From NCBI GenBank assembly GCA_021014325.1, contig CM037472.1, positions 18,709,063 to 18,773,062 on the forward strand: a DNA stretch of 64,000 nt, written 5' to 3'. Below are positions 23,421 through 37,200 of the stretch, in pieces. The notes below the pieces were generated by a model. The model ran no database searches. It had not been told where the DNA came from and saw only the letters and a list, made by a program, of their open reading frames with translations. Each line of letters starts with the position of its first letter. Position 1 is the stretch's first letter. This DNA comes from Plazaster borealis. Its lineage: Eukaryota > Echinodermata > Asteroidea > Forcipulatida > Labidiasteridae. The position numbers were made by a program, and so were the translations under genes.

Positions 23421-25257
23421 TCACTTGAAGGCATCCTCTGGTATCTGGCCTTCAGCCTGAAACAAAAGAAGCAAAATGTTCCATGAACAAATACATCACT
23501 GGTTTTTGGATGAGTAAATTCATTCCCTTGTATCATGTTTCAGTTATGACGACGAAAATGGTTTATAGTCAGGTTTAATTCAGTCAAATTAGCTTAGAAT
23601 CTGGCATCTACCAGCTTGAAATACTGACAAAGATTGCAACGCCATTTTTACTGCCAGTACTGACAATTTGTTGATAAAATGTACCACAGACATTATGTAC
23701 TATGCAAATTGATAATAATAATAATAAAAACCATACTTATATAGCGCATATAACCGTGAGGTTCCTATGCACTGTCATGAATTTTAAACATTATACAAAT
23801 TGAACAGATATGTATTATCCCAGGTTTTGAAGTGTTCTGATGTTTCGACCTGTTTGACAACTTCTGGTAAATTGTTCCATAACTGAACATCAGCAGATTG
23901 GAAAGAGAGGGAACCAAAGGACTTAGTTTTGAATAACTGGGGGAGTCAAAAGAGATTTATTGGTAGAATGCAGATTTATAGCTGGTTTGTACTCCTGAAC
24001 TAAACTTTGAAGACAAACAGGGGCTATATACCATGGACACTTTGATATGCGAGAGCCAAAACTTTAAAAATCTATCGTTGCCCGTTTTGGCAACCAGTGC
24101 AAATCATTGAGAATAGGTGTTATGGATTCACGTGTGTGTGTCCTGGTGACAAGTCTAGCAGCGGAGTTTTGTAAACGTTGCAATTTACAATGCAAATTAG
24201 AGTGCAGTAGATAAGGGTGTATTGTGTGTACTTACTTGCAGTTTAGTGAACCGTTCCCCAGCTTTAATATAGTCCCAATTATTCTCTGATAAACATCTGA
24301 AAAATAAAAAAAAACATGAAATGTAAGCTACTTACATGAAGAAACTACAAAGACAAAAACAAGTAAACAATGATCCACAGCATCGGCATATAAATAGTTT
24401 CCACAATTCAGCCAGGTCAGCCATCTTTACGGGCAATGATGTTTTCTTGTTATTAACGCACAACTGTGCGCTTTGAGTAAACACTGCATGCGGCACACAC
24501 AGTTTTGTCAAATTCCTTGCATGATTGGTGAACCACTTGGCTGGGTATAAATATTAGAGCGTTTGATGCAGCTCAAAGCCAAAACCCAAGTTGCCTGTAA
24601 AGATGGCGTATTATCGGGAGCTATCTATAGAGACAAGTTGCAGGTTTGCTAATTATCAAGAATTTTTTTTTTATTAGTTTGAATCTAATAGCTGTCTGAG
24701 AGTTTAAACCAGAACAAATCATCCAGAAAAATATCAAATATTGTCCAAGTCAAGAAAATAGCATGTAAAGATCACAGATAAATCACTGTTGCTAATTTTG
24801 TTGCTGCATGACATGATCGTCTTAATATGGTATGCACTTTTGCATGTTGGGGTTGGGGTACAAGGCCCGTAGGATCATCCCTATAAAACTTTCCATGAAG
24901 AGAAAACAAATATGGATATAACCCTTGAAGAACAAGCACAAGGTGAGACCAAAGAGAAAGATTTCTCTCCAAATAGCTAACTCTGCATGCAGTTGTACAC
25001 TTTCTAATGAAACAAAAGCTTACTGTGTTGTGAAAATGCATAGGGTCTTAGTTTTAAAAAAAAACATAGATAAAAAGAATCAAGTCAACTTACAAGGTTG
25101 AAAATTTGATGTTCATTTTGGAATCTTTCATGAAACTCGTGATCATAATTTCTTGTTGCTGTGGCGTCAAGCTGTTGGCAATGTGCAAGGCTTCTTGAGG
25201 TTGAGGTACCCTCACTGGACTTGGAGTTGGAGTAGGCGCGGGGGAAATAAACGCAGC
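23421..25257 (-). CDS. NXF1: NXF1 exons 18-20: Pro-rich linker and UBA-like TAP-C domain
   Basis: Exon 18 has a Pro/Thr/Ser linker ([17 protein letters not shown]) then [20 protein letters not shown]. Exon 19 carries the hallmark NWD loop in [14 protein letters not shown] that binds FG repeats. Exon 20 is 12 codons, ending GQIPEDAFK and TGA. Human TAP-C ends very similarly. Confidence 0.92.
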
Positions 25258-28200
25258 CTACGGAGACAAGACAACAACATTAAGGTACACATATATAAAA
25301 CCCTAAATGGGTTTGAAGATCAAGCATATTGACCACTTGCACAACGCGCCTACCCTGTCCGCTATTTTGGGTGTCAGAGTATACACAAATGAATTGACCC
25401 CAAAATGGTGGAAATGATAGACGTGCATTGTAGGAAGGTGCATTCCGCTTTGCGCAAGGAGTCAACTGATCCAATTCACCTGATCTCGTCATCACAATAA
25501 TCTTGATTGCACCATGGTGGAAAGACAATGTCCCCATGTGTTATACAATGTAGTGCGCATTTCAGGTGACGTGGCTTTTACACGCTGACCATAATTTGTA
25601 CGTGCAATTTGATTCCCACATTGGCGAGCATGGCAGACAGTAGCCATGTGTGGCATTGGTGCAAGGGGTCAATAGCAATATTGAAACATGCATGGAAGAG
25701 GAACGGTAATGACAACAATTTATTTGATTTAAGCAAAAGATTTTCAAGTCAGAGGCTTGTAAACATGTGGGAAAGAACTTGGTGAGGGGACTAAGAAGTT
25801 GCTAGTTTTATGGCGACAACCATGTGAATTGAATCTCTTCTCAGGAGACTGCTTGACTGCTGCAGATACTCAAGATGGAATACAATTGGAACTCTTAAAG
25901 GCACTGAACACGTTTGGAAATTGTCAAAGACCAGTGTTCTCACTTGGTGTATCCCAACATATGCATAAAATAACAAGCCTGTGAAAATTGTGGCTCAATT
26001 GGTCATCGAAGCTGCAAGAAAATGATGAAAGAAAAAACACCCTTGTTGTACAAATTTGTGTGCTTTCAGATAGGAATAAAAACTTCTTGCAAGAAGTTTT
26101 TATTATTTTAGTGAGAAATAACCTCTTTCTCAAAAACTACGTTACTTCAGAGGGAGTCGTTTCCTACAATGTTTTATACTATCAACAGCTCTCCATTGCT
26201 TGTTACCAAGTAAGTTTGTATGCTAATATTTGTTTTGAGTCATTACCAAACGTGTACAATACCTTTAAAGGAAGGTTCATAGATTGGTTTTTGTCAACGT
26301 AACGCTGATTTACAGGCAAAATTATAAAGAAAGAATGTGAAAGTTTAGCTGAATACAGAGTCTGAGAAAGCAGCAAAAACTGTCACATTTTTTTCACATC
26401 AAATCCATCCACATTTAGCAGGTTGACAGCGGGTACCAACTGCATCTCTAACCGCAGCATTCACAAACGGCCAACAGCCCTCAGTTGCATAAAATGTTTC
26501 TCAGATTCAAATGTTTTGGGGTGAAAAACTATGCAAACCGTATTACTTCGAAGGGAATCCTTTCTCAAAATACTTCATACTATCAACAGCTGCAATTCTT
26601 TTCACCGAGTAAGTTTTTATGGTCATTAAGTTTTGGAGTCGTTACCAATCTATGACCCTACCTTTAAGTTTAGGCAAGAGAAATTCACAATGCCCTTTAC
26701 TGATGCAAAATATTTATACAATTTCATGTAAGTAGACTCATATTTTCCTTGGCGACTCACAAGAATTGCGAAACCTACCTTCTGCTGAGCCTGTGTGGGA
26801 TTCCTGATTGACAGATGATCGTTGACGATACATAACGTTGGTGGTTGCATTATAGCGAGAAAGGTGCGACTAAACGACACCAACTGTGAGGTTGACCTGC
26901 TGCTGTTGACTGCAAGGAATGGTAAAAAGAACAAACTTAAGAAATTAAGGCATCGGCAGAGAACGATGTATTGCCACAAAAGAGCATTTAACCCTTAGGA
27001 GACCAAAGCGGCCAGAAACGGCTTGTACCAAAATGCCCATAGCGGCCGCAAAAGGCTGCAAGATCTAACCTGCTTCCACTCAACCAAAAAGGTAAAAGTA
27101 AAGGTCATGACCTGAATTGACATTGTCCAATGTTTCCCAAGTTAACATAGTATCGATGTAACATAGAGAACGATGTATTGCCACAAAAGAGCATTTAAAC
27201 CTTAGGAAACCAAAGCGGCCAGAAACGGCTTGTACCTAAAAGTAAAGGTCATGACCTGAATTGACATTGTCCAATGTTTCCCAAGTTAACATAGTATCTA
27301 TGTTTCTAGAACAAAACCAAATTTCTGTTTCATGTTATTTGTTCCAGACACTTCTACAAGAAAAACATTGCTTCAAAATATCAACAATAAAACCATGTCT
27401 GGGCGTATGGTGATGATTCTACAGAAATGAATGGTCTCTAAAGGGTTAATAAAAAGCTGTGTTTGGCCGAGCGGTCAAGCACGGCGAAGTCAAACTCTGG
27501 TGTTTCTGATCAGCGGAGTGTGGGTTCGAATCCTCTTTTTGACACTTTTGTCCTCAAGCAAGACACTTAACCATTACCGCTTTGTCCTTTGGATGGAATG
27601 ATAAGCTGTTGGTTCCCATGTATTGTATAATGCACGTTAAAGAACCCAGTGCACTTATCATTAAGAGAAGGGGTATGCCTGGTGTTCCTGGTATGGTTGG
27701 CTGCAGATTGCACCGCAGCACCTTGTAAACCAATACATGGTGATATATAAAGGGTCTCACATTTCACAGCACTTAACCTTTTACCAGTCACAGCACTTAA
27801 GATACCTATAGCAAAGGCGCTATGTAAATAGATTGATGATTTATTGATTTGAAAGTACGCAAATGTAACGTCTCGCTAAATGTACCCCGGGTGTATACAC
27901 AAACACAATGGCCTTCAAGGCACTTTTTTCCCAACAGCTTCTTGTCCAAGATACAACAATATTACAAGACCTTGATACTGTTATGGTTAATGATAACCTG
28001 ATGCCAAAAACAACAATTTTGGACAGAGGCTTTTTGCATAGAAATGTAGTAAAAGGAACATATCCAAGTGTCACACATTACAGGAAAAACCAAGAAAAAA
28101 GAAAGAAAAGAAAGAAAAAACAGGGGAAAATAGTAATAATGTACTCACATTCTTTGAAGATCCCATGCAAGGTAAAGCTCACAAGATTACCCTGGAAGAA

Positions 28201-31200
28201 AAATATCATAAAAAGTAATAAGGAACAAAATTCTAAATTTGCTAAACTTGCATAATTTCATACAGCTGGCAAGAACAAAAGTATGCTATGCACATTAAAA
28301 CAATGCTTAGCAAAAACTACTAGCCAATTTTCCCAATGACAGGGGAAAAAATGTACGCTATTTCTTGCAATACTTATGTCTATCATTATTACATGGTATT
28401 TTGGCCGTCACCCTCTTTTATGGTATTACTGTCATAATATGGTAAGCTTGATTTTCTCCGGCCCTGCAAGGTGAATTTACCCTTAATTGCTTCTTCATTT
28501 AAATTGATTACTCCGTCCAATTCCCAAAATCCACAAGTTCCCCAACGAAACATAGCCACACAACAATGGAAATTCCCTTTAATTTTGAGCAAACCGTTGA
28601 CCCAGAAAATGCCATCCAAGCAACCCTTCAAAGTACAAATCCCATAGGCCTAAAACTTAGGCATACCCACTGACAAAGCTAGTAGGATGGCGTCACCGTG
28701 CATGCATATTGTCCCTTGGGCATGTATAAAACTACTTGTTTTGACCATCTGAGAAGGGATTGTGTTCACCAAAATAAACATATTGCACAACATTCATACC
28801 TACTTAACATTTCAGTATGATGACATAACCATGTTCGTAAACTGTGACATCACCACGCTGGGTTTTAAGTAGCATCTTATGAACATTCACTAATGCAGAC
28901 GCCTGAGCAGATCATTCAAAGTAATTTAAGCGACCCTACCTGAGCAAGGGATAGATCAACCTGGAACGAGTTTGTGTCATGCAGTGTTGGAGACATCTCA
29001 TTCAAAAAGGCTACAACCGACAGCTTGGTATGCTTGAACAGCTTCAGCTCCTGTCCTGTACCAACGGAAGCAATAAAGTACATAGCTAGAACTTTTGAAG
29101 CAGTTCTCCACATCTCAAAAGAAAGTGATTTAAAAATCAGCAAACTGATTTGTAGGGAAATTTTGGGAAAAACATTAAAAAAACGCTTATGAGAAACAAC
29201 CTTTTGAAAACTATTAAATCTTGCACTTCTTAACTTTAACAAGGTGAAACGCTGGGGAAATGCAGACAACTAATCAAGTGGATGGAGTGACCAGCAACGG
29301 TATGGAGCAACAAAATTATTTGGGAAGGGGACTGGAATATCTTGAATCCAATGTGTCAAAAACGTTAGCCGCAAGACTGATTAAAAGAAACGTCAACATT
29401 AGTGCAGAGAGTTTTTTGTCCAGCAAAGTTTGATATTAAATGAAGATAATGTTATAACGCGTCAACTGCAAGGTGTTCAAGTATGACCATGCTGCACAAG
29501 TGAGATACAACCTTGCTTAAATCAAAAAAGTGTAATATTAATGAGGAGCTCCAAGGTCAAATAGAGTTTTGTGATGCACTCATTTTCCAATTAGACATTT
29601 ATTTGATACTCTTTCAGGGCGAAACTTGAAACATGATGTCAATTGAACAGCTAAAACAAATGGGTCTGTACATTCCAAAGAGGAATTTCTGCGCCAATCA
29701 TAAGCTCAAATTCAATGCCGTTTTGATTGAATATCATCAGAATTAGGGAAGGAACTGCAAATTCTTTGTTTAAAAATGTACACACCATATATTGGAAATG
29801 TGAAACCATTACACGTTTTTGGATTTCGACAAAAAATAACACTTGAAGGTTCTCAAACACAGTGGTATTTTACACAATTTTATCGTGAGGTTAGAGACTT
29901 GTAATTTTTTCCCCATTTGCATAAGGACTCTTTCAATTGGAAAATGAATGCATCACAAAACTGAATTTGACATTGGAGACCCTGTTTAAGATGTGACAAT
30001 CTATAAACAAACTTACTGGGCTCTTTTGTTCTGAGGAGGTTGCGGTTTAGTGTGAAGTATTTCTTGAAGTAGGAGGGCCCATTGGGGATAGCTTGACATG
30101 TCAATGAGAAACAGGACTGTGGAAAGATAGGAAAACAAACAAGGATTATAAGAACAGTTTCTGATGTGAAACATTTATAAAACTAGAACAATAAATAAAA
30201 GATTTTGAAGGAAAAAGCCTCCAAGATTATATCCTATCAAAAGTATCTAATTTGAAAACCTTTGTTTTTATTAGTAAGTTGTTGTTTTTAAAGCTGGCAT
30301 CCAGAAAATATCATCAAGTTAATATGGTGTTTTTTTAAATAGGAATTTAAGAGGAGGTTCTAATAATTAATAATAGACCTTATGCATTGACGTCATCCAG
30401 CCGCCATCTTAGAGGTAAACCGATGATGAAATAATGGAAACGCACAGATTTGTACGCGCGGCGCACAGGATTGGCCAATGAACAACCTCCTTTTGACATC
30501 TAGGCGAGGGCGCACTACTCAAATGACGTCATGTGCATAAGGTCTATAATCAAACCAAAGATGCCGCAAATAAAATTGACATTTAGAATACAAGAAAGAC
30601 AATACTCACCTGATCATGGTAAATCTCAATGAATGGTTGTCTGTCTCCAGAATCAAACACTGTGAAATACCTGTACAAAGATTAGGAGTTCAACACAAAG
30701 GTTTTATATCTGCTGTGAAGAAGTTGGAACATCATTAGGCCAAACAAAATAAAAACCATGTTTAGCGTCCTGCCTTTTTGAAAAAAGGAGGAGGGCTTTT
30801 TTTTTTTTTTCAAAATGGCCGCCCGACAAGTTTTTCAAGACAACCGGCTGGGCTATTTTTGAAGATGGTTGCCAGCTTTTTTCGGTGTGCTTTTTTCGCT
30901 GTGCTAAAGTCGAAAATACGATCTTATTTATTAAAACAAACAAACAAAAAATCGTCAGGGAAAATAAAAGTGTATCATTTTTTTCTTTCAAAAAGAAAAA
31001 GAAAAAAAGGAGGCGGCCTCTAAAAAGGAAGCGGGCGGGGACGCTAAACATGTATTTTTTTTTTGGGGGGGGGCCTTACAAGACAATGTATCATCAAGAG
31101 AAGACCCATGGTTAGAAAAATCATACAAGTACCAATCCTGCAGACAATGTCTCCATCGAAAATACATGTATACATGTCAAAGTATTTTTATATTTTAAAC

Positions 31201-34200
31201 AACAAAAACATTAAAGACCACCCAAATTTCTGTTGCTCTTTTTGCATCTGAAATATGAAAAATCCCTGACAAAAGATAAACAAGTTTTTGTTGTTTGGTC
31301 AGGGCCTAATTTCATAAAGCCTTTAAGCAGAAAATGCTGCTTAGCAGAAAATGCTGCTTAGCAGAAAATGCTGCTTAGAAGAAAATGCTGCTTAGCAGAA
31401 AATGCTGCTTAGCAGAAAATGCTGCTTAGCAGAAAATGCTGCTTAGCAAAAAGCAAAAAATTTAGTTGGGAACCAGTGGCAACATTGTAAACTTTATGAA
31501 ATTTTGGCTGGTTACCCGTTTCAAATAAGCAAGATTGTTCTGTACTTAGCAAGTTTTTGTGCTCACAAGCTTTATGACACTGGGCCCTGGTGGCTGTCTT
31601 TACTCCCAGTTGTGCCTTCTGTAACATCCTCATAAAACAACTTAATTTTCATCATAGATGTTCCCTTCACAAGGGGAAAAATAACTGTTCCTCTATCAGG
31701 AAAAAAGTTTCAGTCTTGGAGACTTCATATGTATACTCACTGGCTTATGAAATTATCCAGAAGTTTCTTGATCCCCTCGTTACCAAAGAAGCTATGTTGA
31801 ACTGGTGGGAGGACTGTTGGCGTTTCTAGGTCAAACTTGATGGGAGGTTTACCATCCTAAAAGAAGTGTGTAACGATTAAAGGGGCTGTGTCATCATGAT
31901 CAAAGCCTGCCTTTGGCTGTTCATGGATTTATGAACTCTCACCCAGTTACTGCAAGCGTGCGCCTTCCCTCGGTATCATATCTATGGAGAGCATGCACAA
32001 GCGTGCTGTCACTGGGTGACAGTTCATAATTCAATGTACAGCCACAGGCCTGGTTTGACACAGAACCCCTTTAAGAGTTTTAAAATTAACCACTTTTATC
32101 CTGTTGGTAAGTCAACACTGGCTACAAAGGTTTTCTCTAGGAAGGGGCTCGTCCGTCATTTAGTAAAAAGATCCCATTCCATTTATAGGCATATGTAAAA
32201 AACAATGAGTTCTAGCATTATACACTTGAAGAGTTAAGCTCAGAGTTTTATAGTTGTGGGTGTAAATTCTTCATGAACAGCTAACTCAATGCATTTTCTC
32301 TGGGCTGACAATTACAGTAAAAGTTTCTGTGATTAAAATAAAACCGAGAGTTTTACTTACTAGTCTCATCAACTTGGGGAAACATCCTTGAACAATACTG
32401 AAAAAATGTTGAGGGGAAAACATCACAGTTGAAAGCATCATACAGGAATAAAAAAAGAGGTGGGTTTTAACATCATACTATCCCATCAGATTTCATTATT
32501 TAGTAACAAAATGAAGACATTTCATATATTTAGTTCAAGCAAATCTGAGAAATGCAGTTGTGGCGTCTGGGCAAACACTTTTCCAATTTGTTTTTCCCAT
32601 CAAAAAGTATATAGCAAAGTGAGGTAAAACTTTTGACAAAATGGATGGCATTAGATGTTAATCAACAAAGACAAATCTCATAAAGCTCATTTAGTAAAAA
32701 ATCTGCTGAAAGCACATTTCTGTGGAACATATCAACCTTCAAATATTGTGAACATCTCCCCTATGTGGACAGAGAGGTACATCAATCCAGTAATATTTCA
32801 GAAATAAACAATTAGATTATGCAGAAAATGTGTGAACAAAACATGTGCATTAAAGAGTTCAACTCCTTTGAATAAAAAGTTGTGTTACGCAGGGGAAAGA
32901 TAGGAAAACAAGTTTCCTTGAGGCTTTTATTGCATAAATACCACACAGCTTCCCTTCCTTTCATTATTTGTACATAGGGGAAGGCCAGACAAAAGGATTG
33001 CAGCCTGCAGCACAATTTATTGTCAGAGCTGCCAACATTGGCATCTTGCATTCAGGGAGATTTTGTACAACAATCAAGGAGCTAATCAGAATTACATTCA
33101 ACATAATAGGGAAAAAGTTTCCATAATCAGGGAGATTTTGTTTTTCCCCCCATCAGAACATAGAAAGATTGGTTTATTTTTAGGAAAATTCCTGCAAAAT
33201 CAGGGAGAGTTGGCAGCTCCATATTGTGAGTGAGTGTGTGTGTGGGTAGTTATCCACATTCAAACCGTGGACCTATAACAAACAGGACAATAGGTCCACA
33301 GTTGCTATCACACAGGAAAACATTGTGGTCCACGGTTGCTATCACAAAGAGTTGAACAAAAGAGGGTCCACGATTGCCAATGATTACGTAGTGACACGTG
33401 TGTGTGTGTGGGTAGGTATCCACATTCAAACCGTGGACCTATAACAAAAGGGACAATAGGTCCACCGTTGCTATCACAAAGGAAAACATTGTGGTCCACG
33501 GTTGCTATCACAAAGAGTTGAACAAAAGAGGGTCCACGATTGTTTTTACACTTGTGTGTGTGTGTGGGGGGGACACTTACCTTTTCCACCTGAAAGTCAT
33601 GTTTCTATACTACATCTTACCACTTCAAGACAGGCTAGGGTAACATCTCAAGTCATATCAATAATTCTCACAAAGGGGTTGGGGATGTAAGAAATGTAAG
33701 GGATGACAGGGTTGTATTGAGGAGGGGGGGTACATGCCAGAGATTTAATTTAATGCTGCAAGAGGAATGTTAAGAACAGGTGCAAAGACGGTGACAGAAA
33801 GTAAACAGAAAAGTGTGTTCTGTTGATGCATTTCATTTTTATCACTGATGGGTTTGACTGTTCATGACAACAGCACAAGGGTAACTTGCATAGTCAGACC
33901 AGTGGTTTGCAGTCTCATATACAAATGAATGGCTCTCTACTGTGAACATTTCACACAAACTATGATTCAATATGGCAGTTACTCGTTAGGCACAGATAGT
34001 AGAAGAAAAATGTATATTTATTGCTGGAACTTTTGCCTGTAACTTGCAAAGTCAGAAGAGGCTTTTATCAATTTCACAATGTAAATTGTATCTCAGAATG
34101 TATTATGGGCAACTTGAATTGAAGAATAGCTGTTTACTTCCGAAATTGATGAACGCAATCAGAAAGGGTTGGATTCCAGGAATTGCCCAGAAACACAAAC

Positions 34201-37200
34201 TTGGTTGTTTGTTTCTTTTAGGCATTCTTTCTGTGTGCAACTCAAAAAAAAATGTAGATGTTTGAATAGATTGATCAAGGCACCTTCAACTTGTTTATTG
34301 TGATTCTTGAGCATCAATGATGCGACCTTTGTTCCTCCCTCATTCATGAGGTCATTCTAGAAGGTCATTTCAGAGGGATCATTCTATAAACAGTCAATCC
34401 ACAGGGGAGTGCATTAGTTTCATGGCTGAGCTGTGGTCCAGTAGCGTAGTGGTCCATCTGACCAATGTTGGTGGCATGAGCTTCTTCCATACACCTTGAG
34501 CTCCCTGCAGCCTGGCTTAGGTTGCCTACACATAGTCAGGTCTTACCCGTCATTGGCAAGCAGGTCTCTTTTTTTTATTTATATATGACATTTTTATATC
34601 ATAATCAGCTATCCTCTGTTGCTCAGCTATCTGCAGCATGTTTCTGTAGCAGGGAATTTTCTCCCGCTTTTTTATGAAAAAATGCACCCCTGGGATCGAT
34701 GTCACCTCCGTAAAGGTTCACAAGTTGATTCTTGAAGTACCAGGAAAGCTCATCATGAGACCTTCCTGCGTTCCATTTTGGTGAACCACAGAAACACCAC
34801 ATCCTCTGGTATGACTTGATGTCTATCTCAGCTTTCTTTCCTTGACCTTGGGGGGTAGTGCCATTATTTGCCTTGAAGAGGAAAATGTTCACTGCTTGGA
34901 AAAAACATGAACTGGGCACGACATGGTGCTCCTTTTATTTCTGTGAAGGTGCCCGAGGGAAAAGTAACCAAGCATGTAATTCTCTGTAAAATGAGGTTTG
35001 ACAGACAGCCGTATCATTTGCATTTCTGTTAACTGAACAAGTATTATTTCTCAAGAAAGAAAGTCTAAAATAACCTTTTGTTGTTTGTAATGTGCTTTTT
35101 AATGTATAGCATCCTTTTCAAGTCCGCTATCAACTTCCCCATAGTAAAGCCAAATCTTTTTTTCTCCACCGCCATCAGATTAAACTGGAAAATTTTGACT
35201 GTAACTGAACAATATCTCAAGGCAGTAATAACTGAAACAATTTATGAAATGATCAACAGCGAAGAAGAAAAAAAGAAACCAAACAAACAGTGTTTTGATG
35301 ACGTTAAACTGCAGTAGAAAATTATTATATCACATGGAATGTTGATTTGATCTTCACATGGAAAAAAAAGGGTTAGCACATGTGTTACAAGGAAGGTTAC
35401 AATAACAAGAAATTGCAAGGAAGCCATGAGTTGATAAAACCATAAATGAAACAAAATGATGGAAAACAAAACAGGAAAACAAAACGACAGACAAGATCAC
35501 ACTGGTCAATAACAAAATACATGCGAGCAATAATGACGATGGATAAAAAGAAATAAACAAAGAAATGCCTGAAAAATGGAGTATCAGATACAAACATTTT
35601 TTGGGGTAAATATCAAGGCCATCAAAACAGGTACATTTATTAGGGATCCCTGTACAGGATTCGAACTGTCCTCAAATCATCAGGCGAAGCGGTCTAACAA
35701 ATATAGACATCTGTGCTAGAATTTGAAAGTCTGGGGTTCGAATCCTACTGTGCGGGGTTTGAATCCAACCAAAGTACCTGTGGATCACCGAGTATACAGT
35801 TTCTTATTGTACATCGGTGTGGGGCAAACCTAGAATTTGAAAGTCTGGGGTTCAAATCCTTTCCAAAGCACCTGTAGATTTCAGAGTATACAGTTACTTA
35901 ATGTACATTAGTGTGGGGCAAACCTAAAACATAGTTTGTGCTTTGTCCCCAATCAAATAGTTACATCGGTAAAAATCGATCTCTTGATTTGATTAAGATC
36001 AATATTGTGTTCTTGATAGGTTCTAAGATTCCACATTTTCCCCTGAGAGAATTTTCACTGTTCAAAGTTACGTCATCTGATACGGAGTATGAATGAACAA
36101 CTTACTTGAGAAATACAAACTAAAGACAAACCTACCAGAAAGGTCACAGAATTCAAGAGGAACAGAAGTAGCTACACTACGTGCTGAAACTAAAAGATGC
36201 TTCAGTGAGCACCGCACGCCATATGTGTGTGTTACTTCACAATGATACCACAAACGTGCAAGATTGCCCTTGCAGTGTAAATGTGACACAATCTACCGGG
36301 GAAGCATAGGTCAGATTCCCCCCCCCCCCGAGTCATCACTAGCTTCTTGTAAATGCGTGGTTTTTATCTGAAGATTTCAATTCCACAACGCTTACGATCA
36401 CATTCATCTGTATCTGACAAAAAACTCTACTACTTGTCGTGCAGACATCTTTGCTACTTAATGCAAACTTTGTCCAGCAAGTGAAGTGGTAGATTCGTCA
36501 TGACTGCTCATAATTCCCCGTTAGGGTGGACAATCACAGGTTAGCATGGTTTACCTGTTATAGTCGGACCTCTGAACTATCGGATTATCTTCCAGAGTTA
36601 AATCCTCCAAGGGGAAACCTTTAATGTTCTCTAGCTCGGCTTCACCACGCATCTTAGGAAGGAGAGAACAAGCTAGAATAGTTACTTGGAACCTTTTTAA
36701 GGTGTTATAATCAATCTGACAGGTCACAAATACCAAATTATAAACATCTGATTTGGGGTCAAATATGGTTCATGGTGTTGAATGTATAATCAAAGACATC
36801 TGCCTGAAATGATTGTTTTTGACTTTTTAAAATTAAAGGTGTTATACAGGAATGGTAGAGCTGAGTAAATAGTCGCAGACAGCGTCCATGTTTTGTGGAT
36901 GAAATAACAACCCTGGGAAAATTTGGGCTTAATTCGTTGTGTGAGTCGGGAGAAAATAGTAAAAAATCTAGCACAATTTTCAGCATGTAAACACATTGTC
37001 CTTAATTTTGGTTGTAACAATCGAAATCAGCAGTTGCGTTTATTTAGGTTTTCAGGTACAGTTTTCTAGAATATGACTTCATTTCACAAGGAAATATTTC
37101 ACAGAAAAAAATTGTTTTAGTATGAACTGGATAATCAGTTAGCTTTCAGACTAAAATTAAACAATGATGCTTTTTATCCTCCATGTGTCCTTACCAATCC

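Noticed and set aside
25988..26302. Open frame with [16 protein letters not shown], seen also near 3114-3368, 38144-38359 and 41922-42203
   Set aside because: Each lies inside a family-1 MITE; the shared peptide is simply the repeat translated, not a protein family.
27455..27545. Functional leucine/serine tRNA gene (also 42525-42610)
   Set aside because: Boxes A and B are present but the stems are imperfect, and both continue into the same SINE body; better called SINE heads.
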